Source: Streptomyces sp. MBT53
GTDB lineage: Bacteria > Actinomycetota > Actinomycetes > Streptomycetales > Streptomycetaceae
DNA length: 64,000 nt
Direction: 5' to 3'
Assembly: GCF_016654115.1 (NCBI RefSeq)
Contig: NZ_JAEQAZ010000019.1
Coordinates: 1-64,000 of the forward strand
Shown here: one piece after another, positions 1-7,411 of the stretch
How the letters are laid out: every line of letters begins with the position of its first letter
How positions within the stretch are numbered: the stretch's first letter is position 1
Position numbers and translations under genes: made by a program
The notes under the pieces: model-generated
What the model saw: the letters and a program-made list of their open reading frames with translations, nothing else
Told to the model about the DNA's origin: nothing
Database searches by the model: none

Positions 1-100
1 ACGATTGGGAAGTCCTTTCGGGTGGGGAGGGTGGGGAGGGGCGTGCGGGATCGCCGCGTCGGCCGGAGGGCCGGCGCGGTGAACTGGGGGACGGGAGTGG
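1..100. other. Left-edge non-coding stretch
   Basis: This is the 3' flank of the minus-strand GntR gene. It is G-rich on the plus strand and holds a short GGCC-flanked inverted repeat around 60-76 that could serve as a weak terminator for the GntR gene. I see no coding sequence here. Confidence 0.3.
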
Positions 101-928
101 CTAGTTGCTCCAGTAGGGGTCGAAGGCCAGGGTGTCGGCGCCGGGGACGGTGGTGGCGGCCGACCAGGAGCCGTCGACGACGCGTCCGCCGTCGGGCCGG
201 CCGGCCAGCGACAGCCTGGTGAAGATGCGGTAGCGGTCACCCCGGTAGACGGAGCGGGTGAACTCGACCACCCGGCCCTCGGCGTCCCTGGCCGCCCGTT
301 CGAACAGCAGGGCGGGGGTGTGCACGGACACGCCGAGGAGTTCGGCCTCCCACTCGTCGACCACGGTCGGTTCGATGCTCTGCGCCGCGTCGGTCAACAG
401 GATCTGGTAGCGGCGGCCGAGCAGCCGGTAGAAGGAGTCGGTCTCCAGGTCACGGGCGGTCAGGCCAGGCACCAGCGCGTGCGGCACATGCAGCGTCTCC
501 ACACACATCGGGTCGCCGTCCACCGTCCGCAGCCGGATGATCCGCAGGATCTGCTCGCTGGGCGCGATGCCCAGCCGGCGGCCGATCCGGGGCCCCGCGG
601 CGACGGTCTTGAAGTCCAGCGTGCGGCTGGCCCAGGTGCCGTCCACACCGCCGACGCCCAGCGTCTGCGGCTGTCCGGGGGAGCCGCTGAGGTGCTGGGC
701 GACCTTGGCCCGGGCGACGAACACACCGCGTCCGTGCTCCCGCACCAGCAGACCGTCACGGACGAAGTCGTCGACGACCGCGCGCAACGTGGGGCGGGAG
801 ACCCCGAGTTCCTCGCACAGCTGCCGTTCGCCCGGGAGGGGGCGTCCGGTCCCGGTCTCCTCGATCAGGTCGAGGAGGTGGGTGCGGATGCGTTCCCGCT
901 TCTCCCAACGGCTCTCACCGCTGACCAT
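101..928 (-). CDS. GntR-family (HutC/DasR-like) repressor of ABC sugar module A
   Basis: This is a 275-residue cytoplasmic repressor. The N-terminal winged helix-turn-helix (about residues 8-75) carries the family core LGVSRPTLRAVVDDFV and REHGRGVFVA. The rest is a UTRA effector domain ending in the VYRGDRYRIFTRL motif seen in HutC/DasR proteins, which bind sugar or sugar-phosphate ligands. I chose ATG at 928 because the longer reading begins with TTG at 937, too close to any ribosome site. It is divergent from the sugar transporter starting at 1063, with 134 bp between them containing ACTGGT-type sites, so it probably represses itself and module A. It closely resembles the second GntR protein at 23454 and probably arose with it by duplication. 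The ligand is unknown. Confidence 0.9.
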   Translation of the reverse strand: MVSGESRWEKRERIRTHLLDLIEETGTGRPLPGERQLCEELGVSRPTLRAVVDDFVRDGLLVREHGRGVFVARAKVAQHLSGSPGQPQTLGVGGVDGTWASRTLDFKTVAAGPRIGRRLGIAPSEQILRIIRLRTVDGDPMCVETLHVPHALVPGLTARDLETDSFYRLLGRRYQILLTDAAQSIEPTVVDEWEAELLGVSVHTPALLFERAARDAEGRVVEFTRSVYRGDRYRIFTRLSLAGRPDGGRVVDGSWSAATTVPGADTLAFDPYWSN

Positions 929-946
929 TCCTACCAACTTTCCTTA

Positions 947-1041
947 CCAGTGGTTCATCCTGCTGCCGGTTACTTCCGAAATGCTTGCTTGACAGTCCCC
1001 AAATAGTGCCCCAACATGTGCCCACTGGTCAATAAGTGGTA
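947..1041. promoter_or_regulatory. Divergent control region with ACTGGT-type operators, module A
   Basis: A short palindrome ACCAGTGGT lies at 947-955, upstream of the GntR start. CACTGGTCAATAAGTGGTAAG lies at 1023-1042, just before the binding-protein start, and repeats the TGGT core twice. TTGACA at 989-994 is a candidate -35 box for the plus strand, with CAACAT 17 bp downstream. The same CACTGGTCA core recurs upstream of module B, which supports GntR binding. It resembles half of the DasR dre site (ACTGGTCTAGACCACT), known from the literature; the match is only partial. Confidence 0.55.
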
Positions 1042-1062
1042 AGCGAATTCGCCGGAGGTCCC

Positions 1063-2448
1063 ATGTCCGAGTCCCGTGTCGGACCCGTCAACCGCACCGT
1101 CACCCGCACCGCCCGCCGCCCCCGCCGTACCGTCGCCGCGTCGCTGCTCGCGGCCACGGCCCTGCTGGCCGCAGCATGCACCACCGGGGGTGCCGCGTCG
1201 AAGGCGGACACCGGCGCCGACGACACCACGCCCGTCACCATCACCTTCTGGCACGGTCTCAGCTCGCCGCACGAGATCGCCTCGGTGAACGCCGTGCTCG
1301 CCAAGTTCCACAAGAGGTACCCCTACATCACGGTCAAGGCCGTCGCCGCCCAGACCGACGACAAGGTCAACCAGGCCATCCGCGGCGGCACCGCGCCCGA
1401 CGTGGCGTCCTCGTTCAACGCCGCGAACGTCGGCGGCTGGTGTTCCAGTGGAGCGTTCCAAGACCTGAACCCGGACATCAAGGCCGACCACGTCGACATG
1501 TCCCAGATCCCGAAGGCCGTCCAGTCGTACACCGCGTTCGGCGGCAAGCGCTGCACCATGCCCTGGCTCGCCGACACCTTCGGGCTGTACTGCAACAAGA
1601 AGCTCTTCGCACAGGCCGGGATATCCGCGCCGCCGAAGACGATGTCCGAACTCGCCGCGGACGCAAAGAAGTTGACCACCTTCAACCCGGACGGCTCGAT
1701 CAAGACCGCAGGATTCATGCCCTACTTGGGCGCCTACCAGATGCTCACCGAACACCTGGTCCCCAGCTGGGGCGGCAAGTGGCTCACGGCCGACGGCCAG
1801 TCCAACGTCGGCGGCGACCCCGCCTTCGCCCAGGCGCTGACCTGGCAGAAGAGCCTGGTCGACTGGTTCGGCGCGAAGAAACTCGTCACCTTCAAGGCCG
1901 GCATGGGCGACGAGTTCTCTGCCCAGAACGCCTTCGAGACCGGCAAGCTGGCCATGATGGTCGACGGCGAGTGGCGCAACTCGTTCATCAAGAACGACAA
2001 GGCGGACATCGACTACGGCACCGCCGTGATGCCCGCCGCCGACGGCAAGTCCCAGCTGTACGGCGCCGGTTACGTCGGCGGCAACGTCATCGGGATGCCG
2101 CGCGGCGCCAAACACCCGGGCGCGGCCTGGAAGTTGATCAAATTCCTCACCACCGACACCGACGCGCTGACCACCCTCGCCGACGCCATCGGCAACGTCC
2201 CCACCACCAAGGCCGCGCTCGACTCGCCCGCGCTGGGACTCTCCAAGGACCCGAACTTCGCCCCGTTCCTCCAGGTGTTCAAGAACCCGCTCACCACCAC
2301 GACACCGGCGAGCGCCGACGGCGGCGCCTACCTCACCAACTTCGGTCACTTCGTGGAGAAGTGGCAGAGCGGCTCCGTATCCGACCTGAAGGCCGGTCTC
2401 ACCGCCGTCGACAAGCAGAACAACGCCGCGCTCAAGCTGGGGCAGTGA
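1063..2448 (+). CDS. Sugar ABC transporter substrate-binding lipoprotein, module A
   Basis: This 461-residue lipoprotein captures a sugar ligand outside the cell for the two permeases that follow. It has an arginine-rich N-terminus, a hydrophobic signal and a lipobox ending at Cys39 (LAAAC). The mature part has the SBP_bac_1 pattern: TITFWHGLSSPHE near the start and DGEWRNSFI and PRGAKHPGAAWKLIKFL further on. The ATG at 1063 is preceded by GGAGG six bases upstream, better than an in-frame start 27 bp earlier. It is the first gene of a five-gene operon. The GH4 enzyme and kinase downstream suggest a di- or oligosaccharide ligand, but the sugar cannot be read from sequence. Confidence 0.92.
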   Translation: MSESRVGPVNRTVTRTARRPRRTVAASLLAATALLAAACTTGGAASKADTGADDTTPVTITFWHGLSSPHEIASVNAVLAKFHKRYPYITVKAVAAQTDDKVNQAIRGGTAPDVASSFNAANVGGWCSSGAFQDLNPDIKADHVDMSQIPKAVQSYTAFGGKRCTMPWLADTFGLYCNKKLFAQAGISAPPKTMSELAADAKKLTTFNPDGSIKTAGFMPYLGAYQMLTEHLVPSWGGKWLTADGQSNVGGDPAFAQALTWQKSLVDWFGAKKLVTFKAGMGDEFSAQNAFETGKLAMMVDGEWRNSFIKNDKADIDYGTAVMPAADGKSQLYGAGYVGGNVIGMPRGAKHPGAAWKLIKFLTTDTDALTTLADAIGNVPTTKAALDSPALGLSKDPNFAPFLQVFKNPLTTTTPASADGGAYLTNFGHFVEKWQSGSVSDLKAGLTAVDKQNNAALKLGQ

Positions 2449-2453
2449 CCGTC

Positions 2454-3404
2454 ATGGCCACCCAACTCCAGCTAGCCCCGGCGCTGTTGAGGGCCCGGCT
2501 GCGCCGCAACCGGCTGCGCGTCCTGCTCTTCCTCGCGCCCGGACTCGTCGGCTTCGCCGTCTTCCTGGTCTACCCCCTGGTGATGACGGTCTGGCTGTCC
2601 TTCACCAATTCCAACATGATCTCCCCGGCCCGCTTCGTCGGCTTGCGCAACTACCGCTATCTGCTGGACGGCGACCCGCTGATCTGGCACGCGATCCGCA
2701 ACACCGGCTGGCTCGTTGCCGTCATGGTCCCGGCGCAGGTGCTCTTCGCCCTCGGCGTGGCCATGGTGACCGCCCGGCTCAAGGCCGGGGCGAGCGTCTT
2801 CCGCACCCTGTTCTATCTGCCCGCGCTGGCCCCGCCGGTCGCCGCGACCGTCGCCTTCGTCTGCATGTTCAACCCCAACTCCGGCCCGGTGAACCGGATC
2901 CTGGGCCTGCTCGGCATCCACGGACCGCTGTGGTTCAACTCGCCGGACTGGTCCAAACCCGCCCTGACCCTGCTCGCCCTGTGGGGCAGTGGCACCATGA
3001 TGGTCATCTTCCTGGCGGCCCTGCTGGAGGTACCCGCCGAACTGTACGAGGCCGCCGAACTGGACGGCGCCGGCTCCTGGCACCGCTTCCGCTACGTCAC
3101 CCTCCCGACGATCTCACCGGTCGTGCTCTTCGCCACCGTCACCGGGGTGATCGCCGGACTCCAGTACTTCACCCAGGCGATGGTCGCCTCACAGGTCGCC
3201 AACGGCAACATCCAGCCCGCGCCCGGCTATCCGGACGGCTCCACCCTCACCTTCCCGCAGCAGCTCTACATCGCCGGCTTCAACCAGTTCCACGCGGGCT
3301 ACGCCTGCGCGCTGGCCGTGGTGCTCTTCGTGGTGGCGATGGCCTTCACCGTCGTCCTGCTCCGCCGCGCCTCCGGCTTCGACATCGAGGAGGCACCGCG
3401 ATGA
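2454..3404 (+). CDS. Sugar ABC transporter permease 1, module A
   Basis: This is a 316-residue inner-membrane permease of the MalF/UgpA type (BPD_transp_1). About six membrane segments are visible, the first at residues 20-42 (VLLFLAPGLVGFAVFLVYPL). The EAA loop that contacts the ATPase reads EAAELDGAGSWHRFRYVTLP. ATG 2454 lies 5 bp after the binding-protein stop. A GTG at 2445 overlapping that stop is the alternative start, but it sits too close to the GGGG ribosome site. It acts with the next gene as the heterodimeric channel. No ATPase gene is present in the operon, as is common in Streptomyces, where MsiK serves many importers. Confidence 0.92.
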   Translation: MATQLQLAPALLRARLRRNRLRVLLFLAPGLVGFAVFLVYPLVMTVWLSFTNSNMISPARFVGLRNYRYLLDGDPLIWHAIRNTGWLVAVMVPAQVLFALGVAMVTARLKAGASVFRTLFYLPALAPPVAATVAFVCMFNPNSGPVNRILGLLGIHGPLWFNSPDWSKPALTLLALWGSGTMMVIFLAALLEVPAELYEAAELDGAGSWHRFRYVTLPTISPVVLFATVTGVIAGLQYFTQAMVASQVANGNIQPAPGYPDGSTLTFPQQLYIAGFNQFHAGYACALAVVLFVVAMAFTVVLLRRASGFDIEEAPR

Positions 3405-4303
3405 CGGCCACCTACGCCCCGGCCCCCGCCCGCCAGACCCGCGCCGCATCACCCCACCAGGCCGCACGCGGCCGGGCGAGCCGGCGGCGCAAGCTGGTCT
3501 GGATCGCCGAACACGCCGTAGCCGTCGGCCTGGCCTGCGCCTTCATCGGCCCGATCGTGTTCATCTTCCTGACATCCGTCATGACCGACGGCCAGTCCCT
3601 CACCACCAGCCTCTGGCCCCACCACTGGCAGTGGTCCAACTACCGCACCGTCTTCGCCACCGCACCGGTCGGCACCTGGCTGGTCAACACCGTGCTCTAC
3701 GCGGTCGCCGCCACCGCCGCCACCCTGCTCTCCAGCGTCCCCATCGCCTACGCGCTCGCCCGGCTCCGCTTCAAGGGACGCAACACCGCGTTCCTCTGCG
3801 TCATCACCATGATGATGCTGCCGCCCCAAGTCCTCGTCATCCCCATGTACTTGATGTGGGCGAGGCTCCATCTCACCGGCACCATCTGGCCGTTGGTCCT
3901 CCCCTCCCTGTTCGGCGACGCCTTCTCGGTGTTCCTGCTGCGGCAGTTCCTGCTCACCGTCCCCGAGGACTACCTCAACGCGGCCCGTATCGACGGCTGC
4001 GGCGAACTGCGCGTGCTCACCCGGGTGGTGCTGCCGATGATGCGCCCCGCGCTCGTCGCGGTCGGCCTCTTCTCCTTCTTCAACGCCTGGAACGACTACT
4101 ACGGCCCCCTCATCTACACCGGCGAGACGCCCGCCCACTGGACCCTGGCCCTGGGCCTGGCCACCTTCAAGACCTCCCACGCGGTGCAGTGGAACCTCAC
4201 CATGGCCGCGACCCTCATCGCGATGGCGCCAGTGATCATCGTCTTCTTCTTCGCGCAAAAGGCCTTCATCGAGGGCGTCACACTGACAGGAGTCAAAGGT
4301 TGA
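3401..4303 (+). CDS. Sugar ABC transporter permease 2, module A
   Basis: This is a 300-residue permease of the MalG/UgpE type. Its ATG overlaps the previous stop as ATGA, so translation is probably coupled. It has a basic cytoplasmic N-terminus of about 35 residues, then six membrane segments. The EAA loop reads NAARIDGCGELRVLTRVVLP near residue 200. It ends in the typical FIEGVTLTGVKG tail of this subfamily. It pairs with permease 1 to import the ligand of the binding protein at 1063. Confidence 0.92.
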   Translation: MTATYAPAPARQTRAASPHQAARGRASRRRKLVWIAEHAVAVGLACAFIGPIVFIFLTSVMTDGQSLTTSLWPHHWQWSNYRTVFATAPVGTWLVNTVLYAVAATAATLLSSVPIAYALARLRFKGRNTAFLCVITMMMLPPQVLVIPMYLMWARLHLTGTIWPLVLPSLFGDAFSVFLLRQFLLTVPEDYLNAARIDGCGELRVLTRVVLPMMRPALVAVGLFSFFNAWNDYYGPLIYTGETPAHWTLALGLATFKTSHAVQWNLTMAATLIAMAPVIIVFFFAQKAFIEGVTLTGVKG

Positions 4304-5547
4304 AGATCACCGTTGTCGGCGGCGGATCCACGTACACCCCCGAACTGGTCGACGGATTCGCCCGGTTGGGACTGCCCGTCACCGAGATCGCCCTCGTCGA
4401 CCCCGACCCCGAACGGCTCGACGTCGTCGCCCCGTTCGCCCGCCGCATCCTCGCCCGCCAGGGCAGCCCCGCGAAGATCACCACCACCGCCGACCCGGAC
4501 GCCGGCATCGACGGCACCGACGCCGTCCTCTTCCAGCTCCGCATCGGCGGCCAGGCCGCCCGCCACATCGACGAGACCCTCCCGCACGAGTGCGGCTGCA
4601 TCGGGCAGGAGACCACCGGAGCAGGCGGGTTGGCCAAGGCGCTGCGCACCGTACCCGTCGTCCTCGACCTCGCCGAACGGGTCGCCAAACGCGCCCCCAA
4701 CGCCTGGATCGTCGACTTCACCAACCCGGTCGGCATCGTCACCCGCGCCCTCCTCGACGCCGGCCACAAGGCGGTCGGCCTGTGCAACGTCGCCATCGGC
4801 TTCCAACGCACCTTCGCCGACTGGCTCGGCGTCGACCACGAGCGGATCACCCTCGACCACGTCGGCCTCAACCACCTGACCTGGGAACGGAGCGTACGGC
4901 TCGACGGCGTCGACGTCCTGCCGCGCCTCCTCGACGAACACGGCCAGGCCCTCGCCGACCGGCTGCGCATGCCCCTCGACGTGGTCCGCCGCCTCGGCGT
5001 CGTCCCCTCCTACTACCTGCGCTACTACTACGCCCACGACGAGGTACTCGGCGAACAGCTCACCGAACCCTCCCGCGCCGAGCAAGTCGCCGCCATGGAG
5101 GGCGAGTTGCTGACGATGTACGCGGACCCGGCCCTGACCGAGAAGCCGGCCCTCCTCGACAGGCGCGGCGGTGCCTACTACTCCGAGGCCGCCGTCCAAC
5201 TGGTCCACGCCCTCACCACCGACACCGGCGACGTCCGCGTCGCCAACGTCCGCAACAACGGCACCCTGCCCTTCCTCCCCGACCACGCCGTCATCGAGGT
5301 CCCCTCCCGCATCGGCGCACACGGCGCAACTCCCTTGCCCGTCAACGCCGTAGAGCCGCTGTTCGCCGGACTCATCGCCCACGTGACGGCGTACGAGGAA
5401 CTCGCTCTGGAAGCCGCCCTGCACGGCGGCGTCGACCGGGTCGCGACCGCGCTGCTCGCACACCCCCTGATCGGACAGGTCTCCGTCGCCGAGGAGTTGG
5501 CGGCGAAGCTCGTCGCCGCCAACCGCCAACACCTGTGGTGGGCCTGA
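4300..5547 (+). CDS. GH4 family 6-phospho-beta-glucosidase-like enzyme
   Basis: This is a 415-residue cytoplasmic glycoside hydrolase of family 4, which uses NAD+ and a divalent metal in a redox-assisted cleavage. The Rossmann entry GGGSTYTPEL is at residues 8-17. The metal ligands are expected at Cys162 (GLCNVAIGF) and His192 (GLNHLTW). The start is TTG at 4300, overlapping the permease stop by four bases and preceded by AGGAG. The C-terminal half carries the family dimer region. Classical members cleave 6-phospho-beta-glucosides made by a PTS, but here the neighbours are an ABC importer and a sugar kinase. Either the kinase makes the phospho-substrate or this enzyme accepts a non-phosphorylated sugar. 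Confidence 0.9.
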   Translation: MKITVVGGGSTYTPELVDGFARLGLPVTEIALVDPDPERLDVVAPFARRILARQGSPAKITTTADPDAGIDGTDAVLFQLRIGGQAARHIDETLPHECGCIGQETTGAGGLAKALRTVPVVLDLAERVAKRAPNAWIVDFTNPVGIVTRALLDAGHKAVGLCNVAIGFQRTFADWLGVDHERITLDHVGLNHLTWERSVRLDGVDVLPRLLDEHGQALADRLRMPLDVVRRLGVVPSYYLRYYYAHDEVLGEQLTEPSRAEQVAAMEGELLTMYADPALTEKPALLDRRGGAYYSEAAVQLVHALTTDTGDVRVANVRNNGTLPFLPDHAVIEVPSRIGAHGATPLPVNAVEPLFAGLIAHVTAYEELALEAALHGGVDRVATALLAHPLIGQVSVAEELAAKLVAANRQHLWWA

Positions 5548-6527
5548 TGAGTTCGGGTCTGCTGCTGGCCGTCGACGGCGGCAACTCCAAGACCGACCTC
5601 GCCGTACTGACCACCGGCGGTACGATCCTGGGCCGCGCCCGGGGCGGTGGATTCCGCCCGCAGGCGGTGGGCCTCGACGCCGCCATGGACGTACTCGCCG
5701 CGTTGCGCGCCGAGGCCATGGCGGCGGCGGGTGCCAGCGCCGACACCGTGGTGGACGGCATCACCGCCTTCCTCGCCGGCGCCGATCTGCCGCACGAGGT
5801 CAGGGCGTTGCGCGAGGCCGTCGGCGCCCGCCGCTGGGCCGTCACCCAGCGCGTCGACAACGACTCCTACGCCGTCCTGCGCGCCGGGGCTCACCGCCCC
5901 TGGGGTGTCGCCGTGGTCTGCGGCACCGGCATCAACTGCGTCGGCGTCGCCCCCGACGGCCGTACCACCGGCTTCGCCGCGCTCGGCCGGATCTCCGGGG
6001 ACTGGGGCGGCGGCATCGACATGGGCACCTCGGCGCTGTGGCACGCGGCCAGGGCGGAGGACGGCCGGGGCCCGCGAACCGCCCTGCACATGGCGGTAGT
6101 TGACCACTTCGGCCTCGCCACGGTCGCCGACGTCACCGCCGCCCTGCACAGCGGCGACCTGCCCGCGCTCCGGCTGAGCGAACTCTGCCCGGCGGTCTTC
6201 GCGGCCCGCGACGACGGGGACGGCATCGCGACCGAACTGGTCGAACGACTCGCGGCGGAGACAGCGAGAATGGCCCTGACGGTCCTGTGCCGACTCCAAC
6301 TCGCCCACCTCCCGGACCCCGAAGTGGTCCTGGGCGGAAGCGTGTTGGCCGCCGGTCACCGCGCCCTCCTCGACGACATCGAACGCAGACTCACCGAGGA
6401 CGTACCCGGCGTCCGTACGGTGGTGTGCACCCAACCGCCGCTGCTCGGCGCCGCGTTGGCGGCCCTTGACCTCCACCCGCGAGCGGACCCTGGGGCGGAG
6501 GCCCGACTCCGCGCCGGATTCCACTGA
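5547..6527 (+). CDS. BadF/BadG/BcrA-type sugar kinase (N-acetylglucosamine kinase-like)
   Basis: This is a 326-residue ASKHA-fold ATPase. Phosphate loop 1 is LAVDGGNSKTDLAV near the N-terminus, phosphate loop 2 is VCGTGINCVG around residue 128, and GRISGDWGGG around 148 is characteristic of the BadF/N-acetylglucosamine kinase family. ATG 5547 overlaps the GH4 stop by one base. It is the last gene of module A and probably phosphorylates the imported or released sugar. Family members act on GlcNAc or other hexoses; the substrate here is inferred only from context. Confidence 0.85.
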   Translation: MSSGLLLAVDGGNSKTDLAVLTTGGTILGRARGGGFRPQAVGLDAAMDVLAALRAEAMAAAGASADTVVDGITAFLAGADLPHEVRALREAVGARRWAVTQRVDNDSYAVLRAGAHRPWGVAVVCGTGINCVGVAPDGRTTGFAALGRISGDWGGGIDMGTSALWHAARAEDGRGPRTALHMAVVDHFGLATVADVTAALHSGDLPALRLSELCPAVFAARDDGDGIATELVERLAAETARMALTVLCRLQLAHLPDPEVVLGGSVLAAGHRALLDDIERRLTEDVPGVRTVVCTQPPLLGAALAALDLHPRADPGAEARLRAGFH

Positions 6528-6531
6528 TCCG

Positions 6532-7302
6532 CTACGACCGGGAGCGCGTCCCGAGCCGCATCGCGTACCCCGCGTGGTGCAGCTCGTCGCCCCGGAACTC
6601 GCCGAAGGCCCAGAAGCCGAGATCGTCCAGGTAGTCGATACGGTCGCCGTCGATCCAGTAGCGGCCCTCGTAGGCGTGCGGGCGGCCACCGCGGGTCTCG
6701 TCGTAGCGCCCGTCGGCGGTCAACTCCTGGTGCAGGAAGCCGTTCTCGTCGATCCAGACGCCGATGCGCGGGCTGCCGCTCAGATCCTGGGCGTCCGGGA
6801 TGCCCGCTTTGGGTGCGGTGGGGCGGCTGGGGGCGTCGGTGCCCGCCCACAGGACCGGCTTGCCGTTCGCCACGAGGGCGCGGACCTCCTCCGGCCGGGT
6901 CAGCAGCGTGGCCACCGCACCCGCCACGTCGGGGGCGAGTTCATCGGGTACGACGAGCAGGTCACCGGTGTTCCCGGGCGTCAACGTCGCGACGTACTCG
7001 GAGCGTTGGCCACGCCCGCCGACCAGAGCGGCCGTGTCCACGACGGCCGGCACCACCGTCATGCCGGTGCAGTCGACGACGATGGCGTTGTCGTCCTGCG
7101 CCGCCGTGACGATGCCCGGGCCGACGCCCACGAGGAGGGCGCCGACGAGCAGCACGTCGGCGCCGGTCAGGGTGCCGATCAGCGGGTCCATGGTCAGGAC
7201 CCGGGCGTTGGTGAACAGGACGGGACGGCCCGCGTCGTTCGTGACGATCTCGTCGAGGGCTGGACCGTTCCAGGTGACGGTGTCCGTGTGGGTGGTGCTC
7301 AT
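6532..7302 (-). CDS. Atu4866-domain protein with truncated amidohydrolase-like N-terminus
   Basis: This protein has 256 residues. The C-terminal about 80 residues (PRIGVWIDENGFLHQ, then GRPHAYEGRYWIDGDRIDYLDD and FWAFGEFRGD) match my memory of the Atu4866 small beta-barrel family. The N-terminal about 110 residues look like the beta-sandwich edge of an amidohydrolase (LFTNARVLTMDPLIG, then ADVLLVGALLVGVGPG and GMTVVPAVVDTAAL), but the metal-binding HxH that should follow VVPA is missing and no catalytic barrel follows. ATG 7302 has GAGGAG six bases upstream. It is convergent with module A and separate from the GH76 gene. Function is unknown; a ligand-binding role is possible. Confidence 0.75.
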   Translation of the reverse strand: MSTTHTDTVTWNGPALDEIVTNDAGRPVLFTNARVLTMDPLIGTLTGADVLLVGALLVGVGPGIVTAAQDDNAIVVDCTGMTVVPAVVDTAALVGGRGQRSEYVATLTPGNTGDLLVVPDELAPDVAGAVATLLTRPEEVRALVANGKPVLWAGTDAPSRPTAPKAGIPDAQDLSGSPRIGVWIDENGFLHQELTADGRYDETRGGRPHAYEGRYWIDGDRIDYLDDLGFWAFGEFRGDELHHAGYAMRLGTRSRS

Positions 7303-7411
7303 CGCCTGCTCCTCAAGTGGGTGGCTCCTTGGTGGCAAGCCTGGTCGCGTCCGAGGGACGCAACCAGGCCGCCGTTACCCCAGGTGTCCCGCACCCACCC
7401 TGCGCACCGGC

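Noticed and set aside
970..2349. 459-codon antisense frame over the binding-protein gene
   Set aside because: The plus-strand lipoprotein has lipobox, ribosome site and family motifs; the antisense product is low-complexity and unlike any family.
2472..4258. Long antisense open frames opposite the module A permeases
   Set aside because: They are rich in Arg, Gly, His and Asp with no domain, signal or ribosome site; in such high-GC DNA, frames opposite real genes stay open by chance.
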